DNA of 64,000 nt from Auriscalpium vulgare (Eukaryota; Basidiomycota; Agaricomycetes; Russulales; Auriscalpiaceae). Numbering within the stretch: the first letter of the stretch is position 1; every line of letters starts with the position of its first letter. Where the stretch lies: assembly GCA_019915015.1 (NCBI GenBank), contig JAHBBC010000004.1:186001-250000 (forward strand). Reading direction: 5' to 3'. The notes beneath the pieces are model-generated. The model searched no databases. It saw nothing but the letters and a program-made list of their open reading frames with translations, and was not told the origin of the DNA. Made by a program: the position numbers and the translations under genes. Positions 11,304 through 23,278 of the stretch are shown here, piece by piece.

Positions 11304-13798
11304 TCATGGGAATATATTTCGGTACTTTTGACGAAGGTCAATAGCCGTGTTGTTCAAGGTGCCGATGGAGTACGCCAATGCTGACTGCATACTTTCATCC
11401 TGCGCCACCTCTTTAAATCCACGCTTGTCGCTGAGCAAACGTACGATGGTGTCTGCATGGCCTTTTACTGTCGAGCCCGACACAGCGACAATGGCTAGGC
11501 CTGCAGTGGTCTTCATACCATTCGACACCTTGGTCAAGTTGTTGACCTGTCATGCTTGGTCAGGGTGGGAAAGCAGCCGAAATAAATACTCACTCACCAT
11601 TGTGCGGACATTAACAAACGTCTTGTGTACAGTGTACCCCACCGCAAAAGTGATATCTTCCAATGTGACTGTGGGTCCCCCACCGCCGGCAGGATGGTGA
11701 GACTGTGATCCTTTGATGCGCAGCGCTGTAGCTATATCCTGCACGCCTCGGACGATATGGATGGCATTCAATGCGCCCGTGGGCGGGTCGGTCCGAAGGG
11801 TGTTGAGATGTTCCAGGGCATCAGGGAAACATGATGTCAGATATTGCCCAGGCGTCTGAGCATGGATGGCGGCCTGGAGTGGCGGAAGGGGAAGGTTACT
11901 GGCAGGATGGGGGTGGACCGCGCTAGCAGAATGATGGGCTGCAGCGGGCGGCGGTGGCAGAGTCTGCGTACCGGACAACTCCTCTGACCGCTCGTCGGAT
12001 ACCCATGAAGAGGAGGACGATGGAAAAACTTCATAAGGCATGTTCTGAACAGTGGTGTCGTTGTATTGGTCAGAGTCAAAATGTGTACGCATAGCATGCG
12101 CAGGGGGCAGAGCCATATGGACGGGCGGGGGCTGGGGGGCATAATTGGGCTAGCACGTGTATGTCAGGACGGTCATGCTGATAGGTGAGATGAAAGGCTG
12201 GCACTCACACAGTATATATAAATTGAGATGATGGGTATGTCCAGATGGATTTCCTGATTGGCGCGAAGAGCGGACGTGACGCTGCTGGTTTCATCCGCAA
12301 ACCGGACAGTGCCAGGACATTGAGAAAGTGAGCGCAGCTTACACAAAAACCGACACCCAGTGTGCGTATCTTGCCACAGGCTGTCTTGGATGGGATGTGG
12401 TGCAAGCGAGGTGGCAACGACATAGGTCACATTATGCGGGGCATTGAAAACGGAGTCGGCGATGTGAGGAGGGAGGAGGAGGTCTGTGCCATGCGTTGTA
12501 AGTGCATGGTACATAGCCTCTAAAAGTACAGCCATGAAGATGACCGGCCGTTCCGTCGCTGTCGCCGGAGGGGTACCAAGGACAGCGAGGGAAGGTATTG
12601 TCACATTGTGGCTGTGACCTTGGTACGTGCGTATTCCAATGTGAACGGCAACATTGAAAGTGTCGAAAGTAGCAAAGGACTCGGAGGACAGGGGAAGTAG
12701 CGCAGATGTCGACATGGGCGTTGGCGTTAACGGGAATGCACTCGGATCGTGCAGACCTGTATATGCAAGTGGGATGGGCATAGCTGGAAACCAGGGCGGC
12801 TGTAGAAAGTTGTTCTCCAGTGCAAAGCTGTCAGAGTGGAACAACGATGGAGGCGCCATCTGGATAGGCAACAACACGGAGGAGCCTTGGCTGTCAGTGA
12901 GAGCAGCAGGGGTGACGTCAACCGTGTTGCCTGCTACGCCTCTGCCTGCCGCCGTGGTCTTGCCGCTGCCATCGCCGTCGACAACGCCAACGCCACCACC
13001 ATCTGCTGCCTCTGTCGTGCTTCTGCCATTCACTGCGCCCTCCAATGCCGTCGCGCCGTGGCGGTCGCCACCGCCTGGTCCTGTCAGGCGCGTAGTATCC
13101 GAGTCCTCCGGCGCTGGGATGCTGCCATCGCCCACTGCCGCCGTGTGTCTGCCACTGTCTGCACCTACCATACTGCTCAGTGGGGGGGGAGCAGAAGACC
13201 TCGGCGCTGCGCTGTGCCACAATTTGGTGGGCGGGACGAATTTGTGGGCCTCGTCAGAGTCAGAGACGGGAGAGCGGAGGCTCCAAGTGCTGCTGTCGTT
13301 GTTGCCGTCGCTGTTGTTGCGGCGGCCGATATCGCTGTCACTGTTGTTGTTGTTGTTGGCATCGCCATCCTCCCTCTTGCTGGTGGTAACCGTGTCTTGC
13401 ACAGGCTCGTTTGCACCGGGTTTCGGTTCTGGCAACATAGATGACAGGTCGCTGGCGGAGTCAGATGGGTGCGGGAGGACATGTCCTGGTCGAGGGCAGC
13501 GGCGAGGACGATGTAGAGGCTGTTGTCCTAACTGTGCTTGCAAGATTTGCTGCTCCCTGAGTTGTGCACGCTGAATGGCACGCTGGTCACGTTCATTCTG
13601 AGAGGGGGGCTGTGGCTGCTGTGGGACTCCCCAAGCGTATCCCTTGGGAAGGCGACGAGGGACGGAAGAGTTGGATGAGTCGGGATGGGAAGTAGACTGC
13701 GTGGAACTAGAGGTACGAGAAGTAGAAGAACGAGTGGGCGGTCCGCTGCCTTGCTGTTGACCTTGAGCCGGGCCTTGACCTCCAGCTTTAGGCGGCAT
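11304..13798 (-). CDS. Uncharacterised Pro/Ser/Asn-rich protein, 794 aa
   Basis: Three exons join in phase 0: 13798-12209, 12149-11598 and 11546-11304, with GTGAGT donors and TAG/CAG acceptors and an ATG start (MPPKAGG). Residues 1-130 are Gln/Pro/Ser-rich. An Asn/Asp run (NNNNNSDS) lies near residue 150, and there are long Gly/Asp/Ser tracts to about residue 300. The last 180 residues are less biased and look folded (FAVGYTVHKTFVNV, then LTKVSNGMKTTAGLAIVAVSG). No domain I know is visible. It is transcribed in the same direction as the transposase at 14731-16571, with 0.9 kb between them, so it may be an accessory gene of that element. Composition suggests a nuclear or scaffold-type protein, but that is a guess. 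Confidence 0.75.
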
Positions 13799-14730
13799 CT
13801 TCAGTTAGAGCAGGAGCAGCGGTGTGGAGCTGGGGGAAATATTCAGAGGCTACGAAAAAAAGTGCTGCGTGGCCAGCCCCCCTGAAACAGTGTGACATAT
13901 TTTTAATGCGGAAAGAACGGGCTGCATCAGCCTCCGGCCGCCGGCGTCTGGATGATTACTTGGGAGGTGAGACGGACGGACAATATGGCGATGGTTAGGC
14001 AGGTAGCATGGGTGATAGGACACGCATAAAGCATGCTTCAGTAGCAACTGCGCTGCCTCCAAGAGAAGAGACTCGTCCGCGACGTAGGCATCCTCAACCA
14101 TGATAGCATCAGGTTAAGGGGCAGCAGGACAGCGGAGGCAAATTATTAGAATGGTCACGGAGACCGGGCCAGGCACAGACACAGCTGGAGTGTTCAGAGT
14201 GGCACAGGGACGTGCAATGGCGTGCAACGCTAGAATAATCCACACTCTCCATGCGAAAGAGAGCGGGTGACGAATGAGAAGTACCAGTACGACTGAGAAG
14301 TGGCATGCACTCTGTTGCGTGAGCTGTCACAGATGTCACAAAGTGTGACCTGACGGTGACAGTAGCCTGCTCACAGCAATGAGGCGTTTATTGGAAGGCT
14401 TCATTACTGAAATGAATTTTGCACTCTTATAATCCGGCCCTGAAGCTGTCTACAAATCTTTGCGCGTTAAACTGACCTAATTTCACCGGCACGAACGTCC
14501 TTAGCTCAGTGGATGGGGGGCTTTCGGTGTGCTTCGCCAAAGGAAACATTTCCCCTGTGGTGTGGATAGGCCGCATGGTTATCACTCCATCAACTGCATC
14601 GGCGCTGGAGGATATTCATTACGGTCATTGAGCCTCGTTGTCTGTATCAGAACAGACATAGCTACTAAAAGGTATTGCTATCAGAACACAAGCGAGATAA
14701 TTCGACGGACAGATATAGATCATATTGTAC
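13799..14730. other. Intergenic, no supported gene
   Basis: Between the 794-aa gene and the transposase only short frames occur. A minus-strand start at 14099-14101 (MVEDAYVADESLLLEAAQ) reads well for about 25 codons and then degrades, so a small exon cannot be excluded. No RNA gene or repeat stands out. Confidence 0.4.
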
Positions 14731-16571
14731 CTATAGCATGGTCTGACAGATGCGAAGAGCCTCCTGCCAGACAATCCGACGAGCCAGCATGTTGCGAGAC
14801 TGAGCGTCCACAACTGCAGAAAGATGTACGTGGAGACTTTCAACCTGCCCGTCGGAGAGCGGAGCAGATGGGGGCTCACAAACAACCTCCGAGAGCTGGG
14901 ACGGCGTGGTCCCAGAGGCAAACGGAGCGTCCATATTGGCTAGGCGCTCATGTGGGTTGTTGTCAAGCAGGTGCTCCATAATCTGCGGGTCGTCGGCCGC
15001 CTCCCAGTCGATGCCATAGTCGGCGAGGTCACCAACATCTTCGTTGTTCTCCAGTGGAGGAGCGAGAATGTGCTGGAGGCCGCGAGGGCCTTCACGAACC
15101 ATCCCAAAGATGAATAGTTCGCGTGGGCTCGCACGAGGCTCCCCGCGGCGTTGAAGCCCATGTGAATTCCATGCATGGGCCCAATCCTGTGCGTCCTGGT
15201 TGATGGCGGGCAAGAAGAGGGTGTGGAGGAGCCAGATGTGCGCTGGAGATGAAGGGTTGAGGCCAGCATTCACCTCAAGATCGAGGAAGAAGCGCTTCCA
15301 TTTGCGCCCGAACCCATTGGTTACGTCGTACCAGAGTCGCTCGATTCTCGTGTTGTGCACACTCCTGGAGATTACATGTATGAGAGGTGAGCTCTGTTGT
15401 TCTGTGGCAGTGAACGCACCGTCCCCAGATGTACGACCCCCGCTCCACACCAAAGTTCTCCTCCATGTACCTAGCCACCTTTAAATTTTCAGTTCCGTGG
15501 TCGCCGCGCACGCGGCTCGGCGTTCCATGGGTGGTAATGACGTCCATGAACAAGCCCAGGACGGTAGACGCGCGATTGTTGTTACTGGCACGGATGCCGG
15601 TCACGTATCGCGAGTAGCCATCAATGAAACAGTGGATGACAATTTTGAAGCGGATGAGCCCTACAATGAATGAGCAGTGAGTGAGTCAGGGTTGATAGTG
15701 CCCGGGACTGAATGTTTGCGCACCGTGCTGCCCATCGTGGTGGGCCAGCGAGTTTGGGCCAGGGACGCGGTACACCTTCCGGACGATTCGACGGCCTGCG
15801 AACGTGCCCGTTGTGCCGCGCACGCGGACTCGGGACTCAGCAATGCGAGGCCGCGGTACACGGTGGCCTTGTGCTCGGAGGTGGCCGTCTATCATAGACA
15901 GGCCGAAGTCAGGGAAGGATGTCAGGATGGAATGAATGACAGCGTCGAGGGCGTCGTCGGAGAGTGTGGATACAGGACTAGATGTCGATGTGTGCACCTC
16001 CTCGCGGCTGCCATCCGCGCCTAGGATGGCCTGACGAACAGGAACCCCGGGTGTGACGAGGCCCGCCTCCAGAGCACGCCTGCGTACGGTCTTGGAGCTG
16101 ACACCCAAAAGCGACCCGATGCGTGTTGTTCCTCGCATTTCGAATGCGGTCTGGAGAAACTGTGCGTCAATCTCAATACGCGGGCGCCCTGGGCCACCGG
16201 TCATGACGGTTGAAGTGACTTGCAGTGAGGGCGCGTCTGGAGGGTCGGCGGACTGATGCGCAGCTTCGTCAAGTGCCGCGAGCATGGATGCAAGGCTGGT
16301 CTGGAGAGTGGCAAATTCCTCTGCTCCAAATGCCTGCGGGTGCTGTACGCTTGCTTCAGTGCGGTAGATGCATACAAGTTGAGGGGCATAAACACACCTG
16401 CTCTGCTGCTGATGACAATGATAGTACCTCTGCTCGAACGTGGCCCAGTTGAGTGGGATCACCAACCTGTGTTCGAAGAGCGGTCACAACACGACGGTTC
16501 AGAACGTGGTAAGAGGCACGGATGTTTGTGAGCGGGTCCAGGGCATCCAGTGGATGCCAGTTGGTCGTCAT
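14731..16571 (-). CDS. DDE transposase with retroviral-integrase-type core, 552 aa
   Basis: Four exons assemble cleanly: 16571-16398, 16333-15724, 15660-15420 and 15364-14731. A helix-turn-helix-like stretch (GVSSKTVRRRALEAGL) sits near residue 125. The catalytic core follows: HHDGQHG then FIDGYSRYVTGIRASNNN (first Asp), RVRGDHGTENLK (second Asp) and SVHNTRIERLWYD (Glu). This order is that of the integrase-core proteins found in basidiomycetes and some animals (rva_4-like). The enzyme would cut and join DNA ends of its own element. All exons are open with good splice sites, so it may be active. A MITE sits 49 bp upstream of the ATG. I could not identify terminal repeats that clearly bracket this gene. 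Confidence 0.82.
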
Positions 16572-16627
16572 GGCCAAATATTGAAGGGCAGGGCAAGCAG
16601 CAGGCAAGAGAGTCACTGAGGACACGG

Positions 16628-17523
16628 TAAGGCTCCAACCATTTAGTTTACGTTTACTGAAATCCAGTAAATACACGGTAGACAGTAAGTAGAGAGTATA
16701 TACACAGTAAATAAACGGTTTAAACGGTTCTCAAAGGGACATGAGATGAGGTAATCAAACCAAGGGCATGATGCCAGTGTGCAGCCAGTGTTTTGCGCAC
16801 ATAAGCTCCGTGATTGTTGCTGCCTTGTCTGACCGCAATGGGACTACAATTTCCCTGTTCCTCGTGAGGCAGGCTTCACATTACTTGAGCAACCTGGGTA
16901 AGGAAGTTGTCCGGGTCGTCCTAGGGTGTCGGATCTGAGGGAAGGTCTTAAGGGACTGAATTTGTAGTGCCGTACTTATTCTGAGAATGTGGTCAAAACT
17001 TTTCGAGGCTCTTGCATATTTGATTCCGCCGAGGGTTTTGAACCATTCAAATGTGGGATCGGAGCAGAACATCATGAAATAAGGTCGTGTTATGACTCAC
17101 ATATGAGTGTCGGACAAAGTCACGTGCACCGGTGTCTTACAACAAAACCTTGACTGCTCAGAAGGTATGAGCTTTTGTGATGTCATAAGCTCAAAATATA
17201 TTGTTTGGGTACTATTGGTGTCCTTTGAACGACCTCAGTTACCTTATTCGTAGATGCCCCGACCTGCGTGAGTCAGTATACGCATCACACAGACCGTGAT
17301 GTCATGCTGCAACTCATCTGTGACTTGAGTGTGTCACACCTCCGAGTTGCGCCCCATGATCCGTGGCAGCATGCCCAATGGTTCAGCAACACATATTGAC
17401 CAACCATTTACTGTGTATGAAACTGTATATTAAACATTTACCCTACATCCGCTACACAAATAGTATATACAAATGGTAAAAACCGTGTATACACAGTAAA
17501 TAAATGAAATGGTTGGAGCCTTA
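16628..17523. mobile_element. MITE, hAT-type, with 8 bp target site duplication
   Basis: The 896 bp element has perfect 17 bp terminal inverted repeats, TAAGGCTCCAACCATTT at the left and its complement at the right. It is flanked by a perfect direct duplication GGACACGG (16620-16627 and 17524-17531). An 8 bp duplication is the hallmark of hAT superfamily insertion. Subterminal zones are rich in ACAGTAAATAAA-like and GTATATAC motifs in both orientations. No transposase is encoded. It has inserted just upstream of the integrase-type transposase gene and may affect its promoter. The perfect duplication points to a fairly recent insertion. Confidence 0.9.
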
Positions 17524-17660
17524 GGACACGGGCGGGGGCGTACTCCGGCTCCGGATAGCGCGCAGAAGCCCACTCGGGATGTGGCTCGGGACTCAAGCTC
17601 AGGATGGATTCGGGGCCCCAGCTCTACCCGCAACGTTCAGAGAGGTTCAGTGATCCCGCT

Positions 17661-17866
17661 TGGGATCCCGCGGGATCCCGGCGGGATCCCGATCATCCAT
17701 TGTCTCACCTGCGCACGACGTAGGACAATTGCCATTTTCTTCTGTCGAGTGCCCTCCTGCACAATGCTTCGGGATCCTTCAGGATCCTGCGGGATCCTGA
17801 AGGATGTGCCTGGATCCCGTGGGATCCCGCGGGATCCTGCAGGATCCTGAGGGATCCTGCGGGATT
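17661..17866. repeat. Cluster of eleven GGATCC palindromes
   Basis: Within 206 bp GGATCC occurs eleven times, mostly as GGGATCCYGC-like units spaced 10-11 bp apart in two blocks (17661-17690 and 17770-17866). Spacing near one helical turn would put the palindromes on one face of the DNA. A minus-strand open frame crosses it but reads as a simple repeat. Likely subterminal repeat of an unidentified element. Confidence 0.85.
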
Positions 17867-19585
17867 ATGTGTTACATGGGCAAAATGACATAATATTGTC
17901 CGGTATCGCTCGTGAAAAAGTAGCTTCAGCTTCAATCCTGTCCGTCGTGTCGCGTTCATGATATGCAGGGATATTCTACAAACCTGTACGTTCCTTCGCT
18001 TTCCTCACATTTGGACTACCTATTTACCCGCCAAACCTGCTCTTTGAGCAATATCAAAGCTGCAATGCTCCGAGTTGCCCGCCTCAGCTGACACTTTCAT
18101 CTCTACGGACCGCGAGTATCACAGTGGTATGGGACTGCGGTATCAGTTAGATGGGCTCGACCAATGCAGCGGGGTCTTTCTGTGCTCGGCTTCGAGATCG
18201 GATCGCAGCTGCACGCTGCAGCCACAGAATGCCCCTAGGTGGGGCATTTGCGCGTATTGCACCCGACGGCGGTGAGTTCCAGGGTGGCTTTCTCGACCGT
18301 ATAGCAAGTCTGATGGATTGTGCAAGTCACCGAACTGCTCGTTTGTCGCTACGACGACCCTCTGCTACCGCGGCAAAGTCGCAGGTGCGCTCCGTTTTTC
18401 CTGAACCCCACTTAGAATATTTTGGCAGTTCCTCCTGCGACAGAATCGATCGATCCATGGCGATCTTCCCCCCCCCCCCCCCCCCCCCCCCTTTGTTGGC
18501 TCGCTCGCTGCGTCTAGGCGAGGCAAACTCATTGTACGCATTTATACGCCCGTATGCACGAATATAACCCATTTTGTCGCCGAGAGCTGATTACGGTCCT
18601 GGTATGTTGCGCAAGGACAATGGAAAGTGCTCGGTGTTGTGTGGTGTTGTGTGGCTTTGGTGCAATCATGCAGGGGTTTCTCGTGATAGCGTCAATTCGT
18701 ATCGGCCTCAGCGGAAAATCGAGGGGTAAGATACACCAAGGAGGTAAGAAGTGGCCCCGAACGCTTCTTTTCCAGGCAGTCGGTATGACCGGCCACCGTC
18801 GTCTACATCTTCCAGAGGTAAGTCCACTGCGCCTCGCTAGCCATCAGCACATCCATTTATCTGAATGGCTGATCGGCTTCTCCTGAGAGGAGCGGGATCA
18901 TTGTGGAGGCATATAGTCATATCGTCACCGCGCCACCGTATCAAGCGCAGAGTTCATGTCGAGGACGACCTAACGCCATCGATCCGGTCAAGTTGCCGGG
19001 CGCCTTCCGTCTTGACTTCTCTTCACCCACGACACAGGAACCAACTCTCACAGCCAGCCGTCTTTTTGTACTCGTGCTTCATGGAAACTCGGACCCGGCC
19101 GGTTGAGAGCGTCTGCGCTGCACTTCGCGCAGTTCTGCCGCGTCCAATTTAGCATAGAGCGAGCGGCGCTCTTCTTCGCCATCCAGATAACAGCCCGTCC
19201 ATATCGTCCTCCGCGACTAATCGCCAGTGCGTTCTCGATTGCATCTTGGAGCGACGCTCGGACACATGCTGATGCATGGCAGTACCGATGAGCCGCCATC
19301 AGGTCGACCTGGGCAGGGAATCGCACTGACGGTGCCGCGACGAGGCGGGACATAGGTCTGTAGAATAATGCTGAGATATCAGCGCAGCATCGCGAGATCT
19401 GACCGAGTACCATCTCGACAAAATCTCCTTTATTTCGTCGACATCCAGGCATTCTCAAATTTGTTGAACTTCATTCCGGTGCAATATTCATCACCGTGTC
19501 CTCCCCAGACCCATCGGCCTCCCCGCATGACCTGCAGAAGTGAACACATCAGCCTGAGTACTTGGAGTGGGGTTGAGAAAGCACA
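17867..19585. other. No supported gene
   Basis: Several frames of 60-138 codons exist (for example minus 19048-19458), but none shows a family signature or an exon chain. A 24-base C run lies at 18468-18491. Confidence 0.4.
18468..18491 (+). repeat. Poly-C tract, 24 bases
   Basis: Uninterrupted run of 24 C. It is likely to vary in length by replication slippage and is prone to sequencing error. Confidence 0.95.
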
Positions 19586-21069
19586 TTACATGTACAACAC
19601 ATCCGTGGTTTTCCTCGCCGACTCGGAGGGCAGCTCTAGATCACACACGGAGCTGTAGTTCAGCAGTCCGCGGTACAGGCGGGTCGCACCAATTGTCCTG
19701 CACGTGCGACGGGGTGAGTCGTCAATGAAGAAGATAAACTTGGTGCCCTACGCGAGGAATGCTGTCGTGCGCGGCGGACCGTCAGGCGAAGAACCGGGAA
19801 GGAGCGAAAATGGGGGCTTACTTCCAGACGCAGTGAATGTCTCGAGAATACATCGCGTCAGTCAAGATGCAGGCATGTGAGAGCGGGATGGCCTACAATA
19901 TTCCAAGGATCTGAGCAAGTACATGCGAGTTGAGTAAGATGCAGTTCGAACATGCAGCGGAGAGACCTCACCGTCAATATCGAGGCCGAACATAATCTGA
20001 TCAACGGCCCTCTTCAGCGCAACAGCATCCAATGAAGAGAACGTGACCTACTATGGGTGGGACCTCCGCAAATGCGAGCACAACCATCCACAGGAAGCCC
20101 TGAGAATATTGCACCCGTGTCAGAACGATATGAAGCCACTGGTAAGTGTCCCGGTGGTCACACCTGGTGGTACAGGAGCTCGAAGACGCCGCCTCTAAGG
20201 CCCATCGGGCGCCAGCGCAGGAGGCCGAAGAACATAAGCGCAAGTAGCACGACATCCGCGGCGAATATCGCGTAGATGTAGCTGCGCCGGCCGATCGGGT
20301 TGATGATGGCGCAGATGTCGACAGCTGGATTCCAAACAGCTTTGGACTACCCCAAGTAGTTTCAGTATGCCAGTGAGGCCGGGTAGAGTAAATTATTTGT
20401 GTTTACCGATATGAGGCCTGAGCGAAATGTATGATCAGCGATCTGATGTGGGATTAATGAGGAAGACGGACATTGTATGAGGAAGGCGAGATTTGCCATC
20501 GTCGCCACGGCAGAAACCGCGACCACATATATGTTCCACTCCCAGATGGCTATTCTGTCCCCTCGGTGGACAGGTCAGGTAGAGTCCGGATTTCGGGAGT
20601 TAAATGAGTCCTACATGCGCAGAATCACCAGGAGAGATGCCAGTAGGGGCGCAGTGCTGCCGAGAAGCTAGATGACACCCGACTTTAAGTACATTGGGTT
20701 CAGAGCGCACGCGGTGTATGCGCGCACCCACTCCATGACTACCCACGTCTACCAGCCAACAGAATATGAGTTGCCCATCAGAGCTTTCGATGAGATCTCT
20801 CACCCTGCAGTCGATCATGGTGACGGCGTCGAGACTCGAAAGAGTCACCAGGACATCACCAAAAGCACAGAGACGGCTGCCAGTATGCAAGAGCATCGTC
20901 CACTTGAATGGACGCGCGCGTGTGATGACGCTCCACTCAAAGTCAAGGGTAGTGACGAGGTCCCACCTGCGGTCAAAGATGCCTGTTAAAGGGGGATGCG
21001 GAGATGCGCCCATTGTGGATACGGACATGTACAATCCTATGAACAGATGGACGACCTTCGTCAAAGTCA
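19586..21069 (-). CDS. Seven-helix membrane protein of an Agaricomycete-expanded family (N-terminus unresolved)
   Basis: Exons read in minus order: a hydrophobic VVHLFIGLYM joined by a GTCCGT donor and CAG acceptor to WDLVTTLDFEW, then PFKWTMLLHTGSRLCAFGDV. Next come LLASLLVILR and RIAIWEWNIYVVAVSAVATM, then AADVVLLALMFFGLLRW, GFLWMVVLAFAEVPP, and finally TIGATRLYRGLLNYSSV, ending DVLYM with TAA at 19586-19588. This order of helices and the IGATR-[LM]-[YF]-R signature match the gene at 50365-52160. Together they form one family of poly-topic proteins common in Polyporales and related fungi, possibly receptor-like, with no proven function. Exons upstream of 21069 probably exist but cannot be joined with confidence. 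A few acceptors are tentative. Confidence 0.65.
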
Positions 21070-22729
21070 CTAAGATGATGTGAGTAACGTTGGCGCTTTG
21101 TATGTTGAGAAGACTGACGGAGGTCTTCGGATACGGTGACCGGGTCTGTGTGCTTCGGCATAGTGGAAAGCGACCACGGAGAGGCAGGGCGCAAGTGGGC
21201 GTTGGGGCCCGATAACGGGCACGACACACGCATGGCTTATAAACGGATTCGAGAAGTGGGATGGTATGCGCCAGTGCTTGATACCCTTGCTTCCATATCA
21301 TCGTTACAAAATTGCGCGATGATAGATGGCTGATATCAAACCAGGCGGCGAGTCTGGAAGAGCTAGGGCGATCCCTGAACGGAGTTCCAGTGATGAGACT
21401 CGAAGAACAAAAGCCCAAAAGCACGTCAGCTGACTCACTGGCAGCGCAGAGGGGCCTCCGCCCGTGCCGCACACAGGCATTCTTACGCCACTACTGGCGT
21501 GAAGACACGGACCATGGAATATCTGAAGAAGAAGCGGCATGGCTCGCTGATGGCCGCGGTGTTGGTGACGATCAGCTTGTTGTGGGGGGAGCACCAGCTT
21601 CTTGTGGCCATTTTGTTGCAGTCAGTCAAGAGGTTCTCATGCTTGCATGATGCGTGGCAGCCAATGCTAGCCCAGTGTCCTAGGGCAGCCCCGAATATCA
21701 CTGGGGTAAAATGCAGCGCTGAGAAGTTGACGAGCTTACTACACGGATCTACTGGCGGTGATTGTAAGTGATGTAGGCACGGCACCCGTGGAATTTATCC
21801 AAGAGCAGGCCGACGAGTTTCAATTCCGAGAGCCTGATCACAGAGCTGTGTGTAGGCTGGGAAAGCGACGGCCAATGGATGATGCGGTGGGCAAGTTGAA
21901 AGCTTTGTTCGATCTGTCGGTGTCGATAGGTACCATGATGCGCTTTCGCTATGATGCCCGCATCCAACCTGAAAATTGCAAGGACAAGAACGATGCAATA
22001 TTATGGGGGAAATGAGACGTACTTGGGGGATTTGTTGAAGTGACGCGAACGAGAGTCGCCCGAGCCTGCCCGCGATCTTTGGCGCGCGTCCCATCTTCCC
22101 CTTGTTCAACAGCGTGGACCATCGTCCATGGCCGCTCTATCGTCAGCAGCAATCAGACACACGGCGTCGCTCTTCGTCGCTGGATATACTGTATGTGCCG
22201 GGTAGTAGGCAACACGCGGAGAGGAACCGTGCTCAGGTGCGTAGCCATCCATTCTCCTTGCTCAACATCGCCAACCATCGTTACAGATCGTCACTCCCTC
22301 TCTACCCCTGTAGAGTGTCTCATCTTTCTACGCGCTCGCCCTCCCATTTTGTGCTGGACACCAGCACCGGAGCCTTCGACACTTTGCATGCATCGATCAT
22401 CATCCCATCGCCTCTCGAATCCTCAGCATCGCCCGACTCTCCGCCTTCGACTCATCTTGCTTCTGGCTCTGCACCTCCTGGGAGAATGTTCCCAGACGCC
22501 TAGGATGTGTCCGCAATCAGAATCAGGGCGTGAGGTGGGCGAAGTTCAGTTGCCAGTGTTCGAGTCTGAGTTTCCTATCCTCGTACGTTCATCGTTCATC
22601 GCGTCCATCGCCTTTCACTTACGTAGACATAAAACGTAGGAATTCAAACGGTGCGTTCCCCACCGCGCAAGCTCAATCGTCCCAAGAAACGGCTCCTATC
22701 CACGGGGAATGATACCTGGAATTGGGTAC
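21070..22729. other. Unassigned; may hold 5' exons of the neighbouring membrane-protein gene
   Basis: Minus-strand frames at 21304-21594, 21483-21785 and 21749-21967 have some protein-like stretches but no consistent join. On the plus strand 22040-22700 has open frames without signature. No repeat or RNA gene is visible. Confidence 0.35.
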
Positions 22730-23278
22730 GCTGCGCGCCCCGAGCCGCCAATCTAGTTTATGCGCGCGGGCTGGGCGTCGGCGCCGCGGACGTGCTGGGC
22801 GGGTGGCTGCGCGTGGTGGGCGCGGGGCGCGCGTGGCTTGCGCCGGACGGGTGTGCGAGTGTCGATTTGGGCATCACGGTGCGTGCGCATGCTGGTTTGT
22901 GGTGCGGCAATGGGAGGCTGACGGATGGATGTAGCGGCCGGGGTACCACAAGTACACGCATACGATGCCGATCCGGTCGCTGGATCCGCACCGCTCGATG
23001 CCCCTGCCCGACATCGCCACGTTTCTGTGGCACATCGCGCGCACCGTCGAGGGGTTCATGACCGTGCGTGTTTCCTCCCTATGCTATCCCACACCCTCCT
23101 ATGACCGCGGCTGATTGGTCTGCGCCCCCAGCACGCGTCGATGGGTACGCCCGCACCGCCGCACGAGACGGACGTCGGGGTCGGCGTGCACGTGCAGGAC
23201 GTGACGATCATAGGCGTGATCAATATCTCAGAGGGAAAGTGGTACCCCGTCCTGCGGCTTCCGCCCACGCCGCGTTAG
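22730..23278 (+). pseudogene. 5'-truncated pseudogene of the WPGY family
   Basis: From about 22730 the sequence is close to the gene at 58524-59437 but lacks its first half. A TGG codon of the PPIWF motif has become TAG, and a 13 bp deletion just after it shifts the frame. The Trp that opens the WPGY exon is changed to Arg (CGG). The intron positions (after GIT and after EGFMT) and the end VTIIGVINISEGKWYPVLR are kept, to TAG at 23276-23278. The upstream junction abuts unrelated DNA, so the copy was made by a truncated DNA-level duplication, not by retroposition, because introns are retained. Confidence 0.85.

Noticed and set aside
12654..13574. 306-codon plus-strand frame antisense to the 794-aa gene
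   Set aside because: It is the shadow of a compositionally biased exon; the minus strand gives a spliced gene with ATG and good splice sites, the plus strand does not.
14460..14530. tRNA-like CTTAGCTCAGTGG stretch near 14503
   Set aside because: It resembles a tRNA A-box/D-arm, but no matching acceptor stem, anticodon arm or TTCGANTC B-box follows at the right distance.
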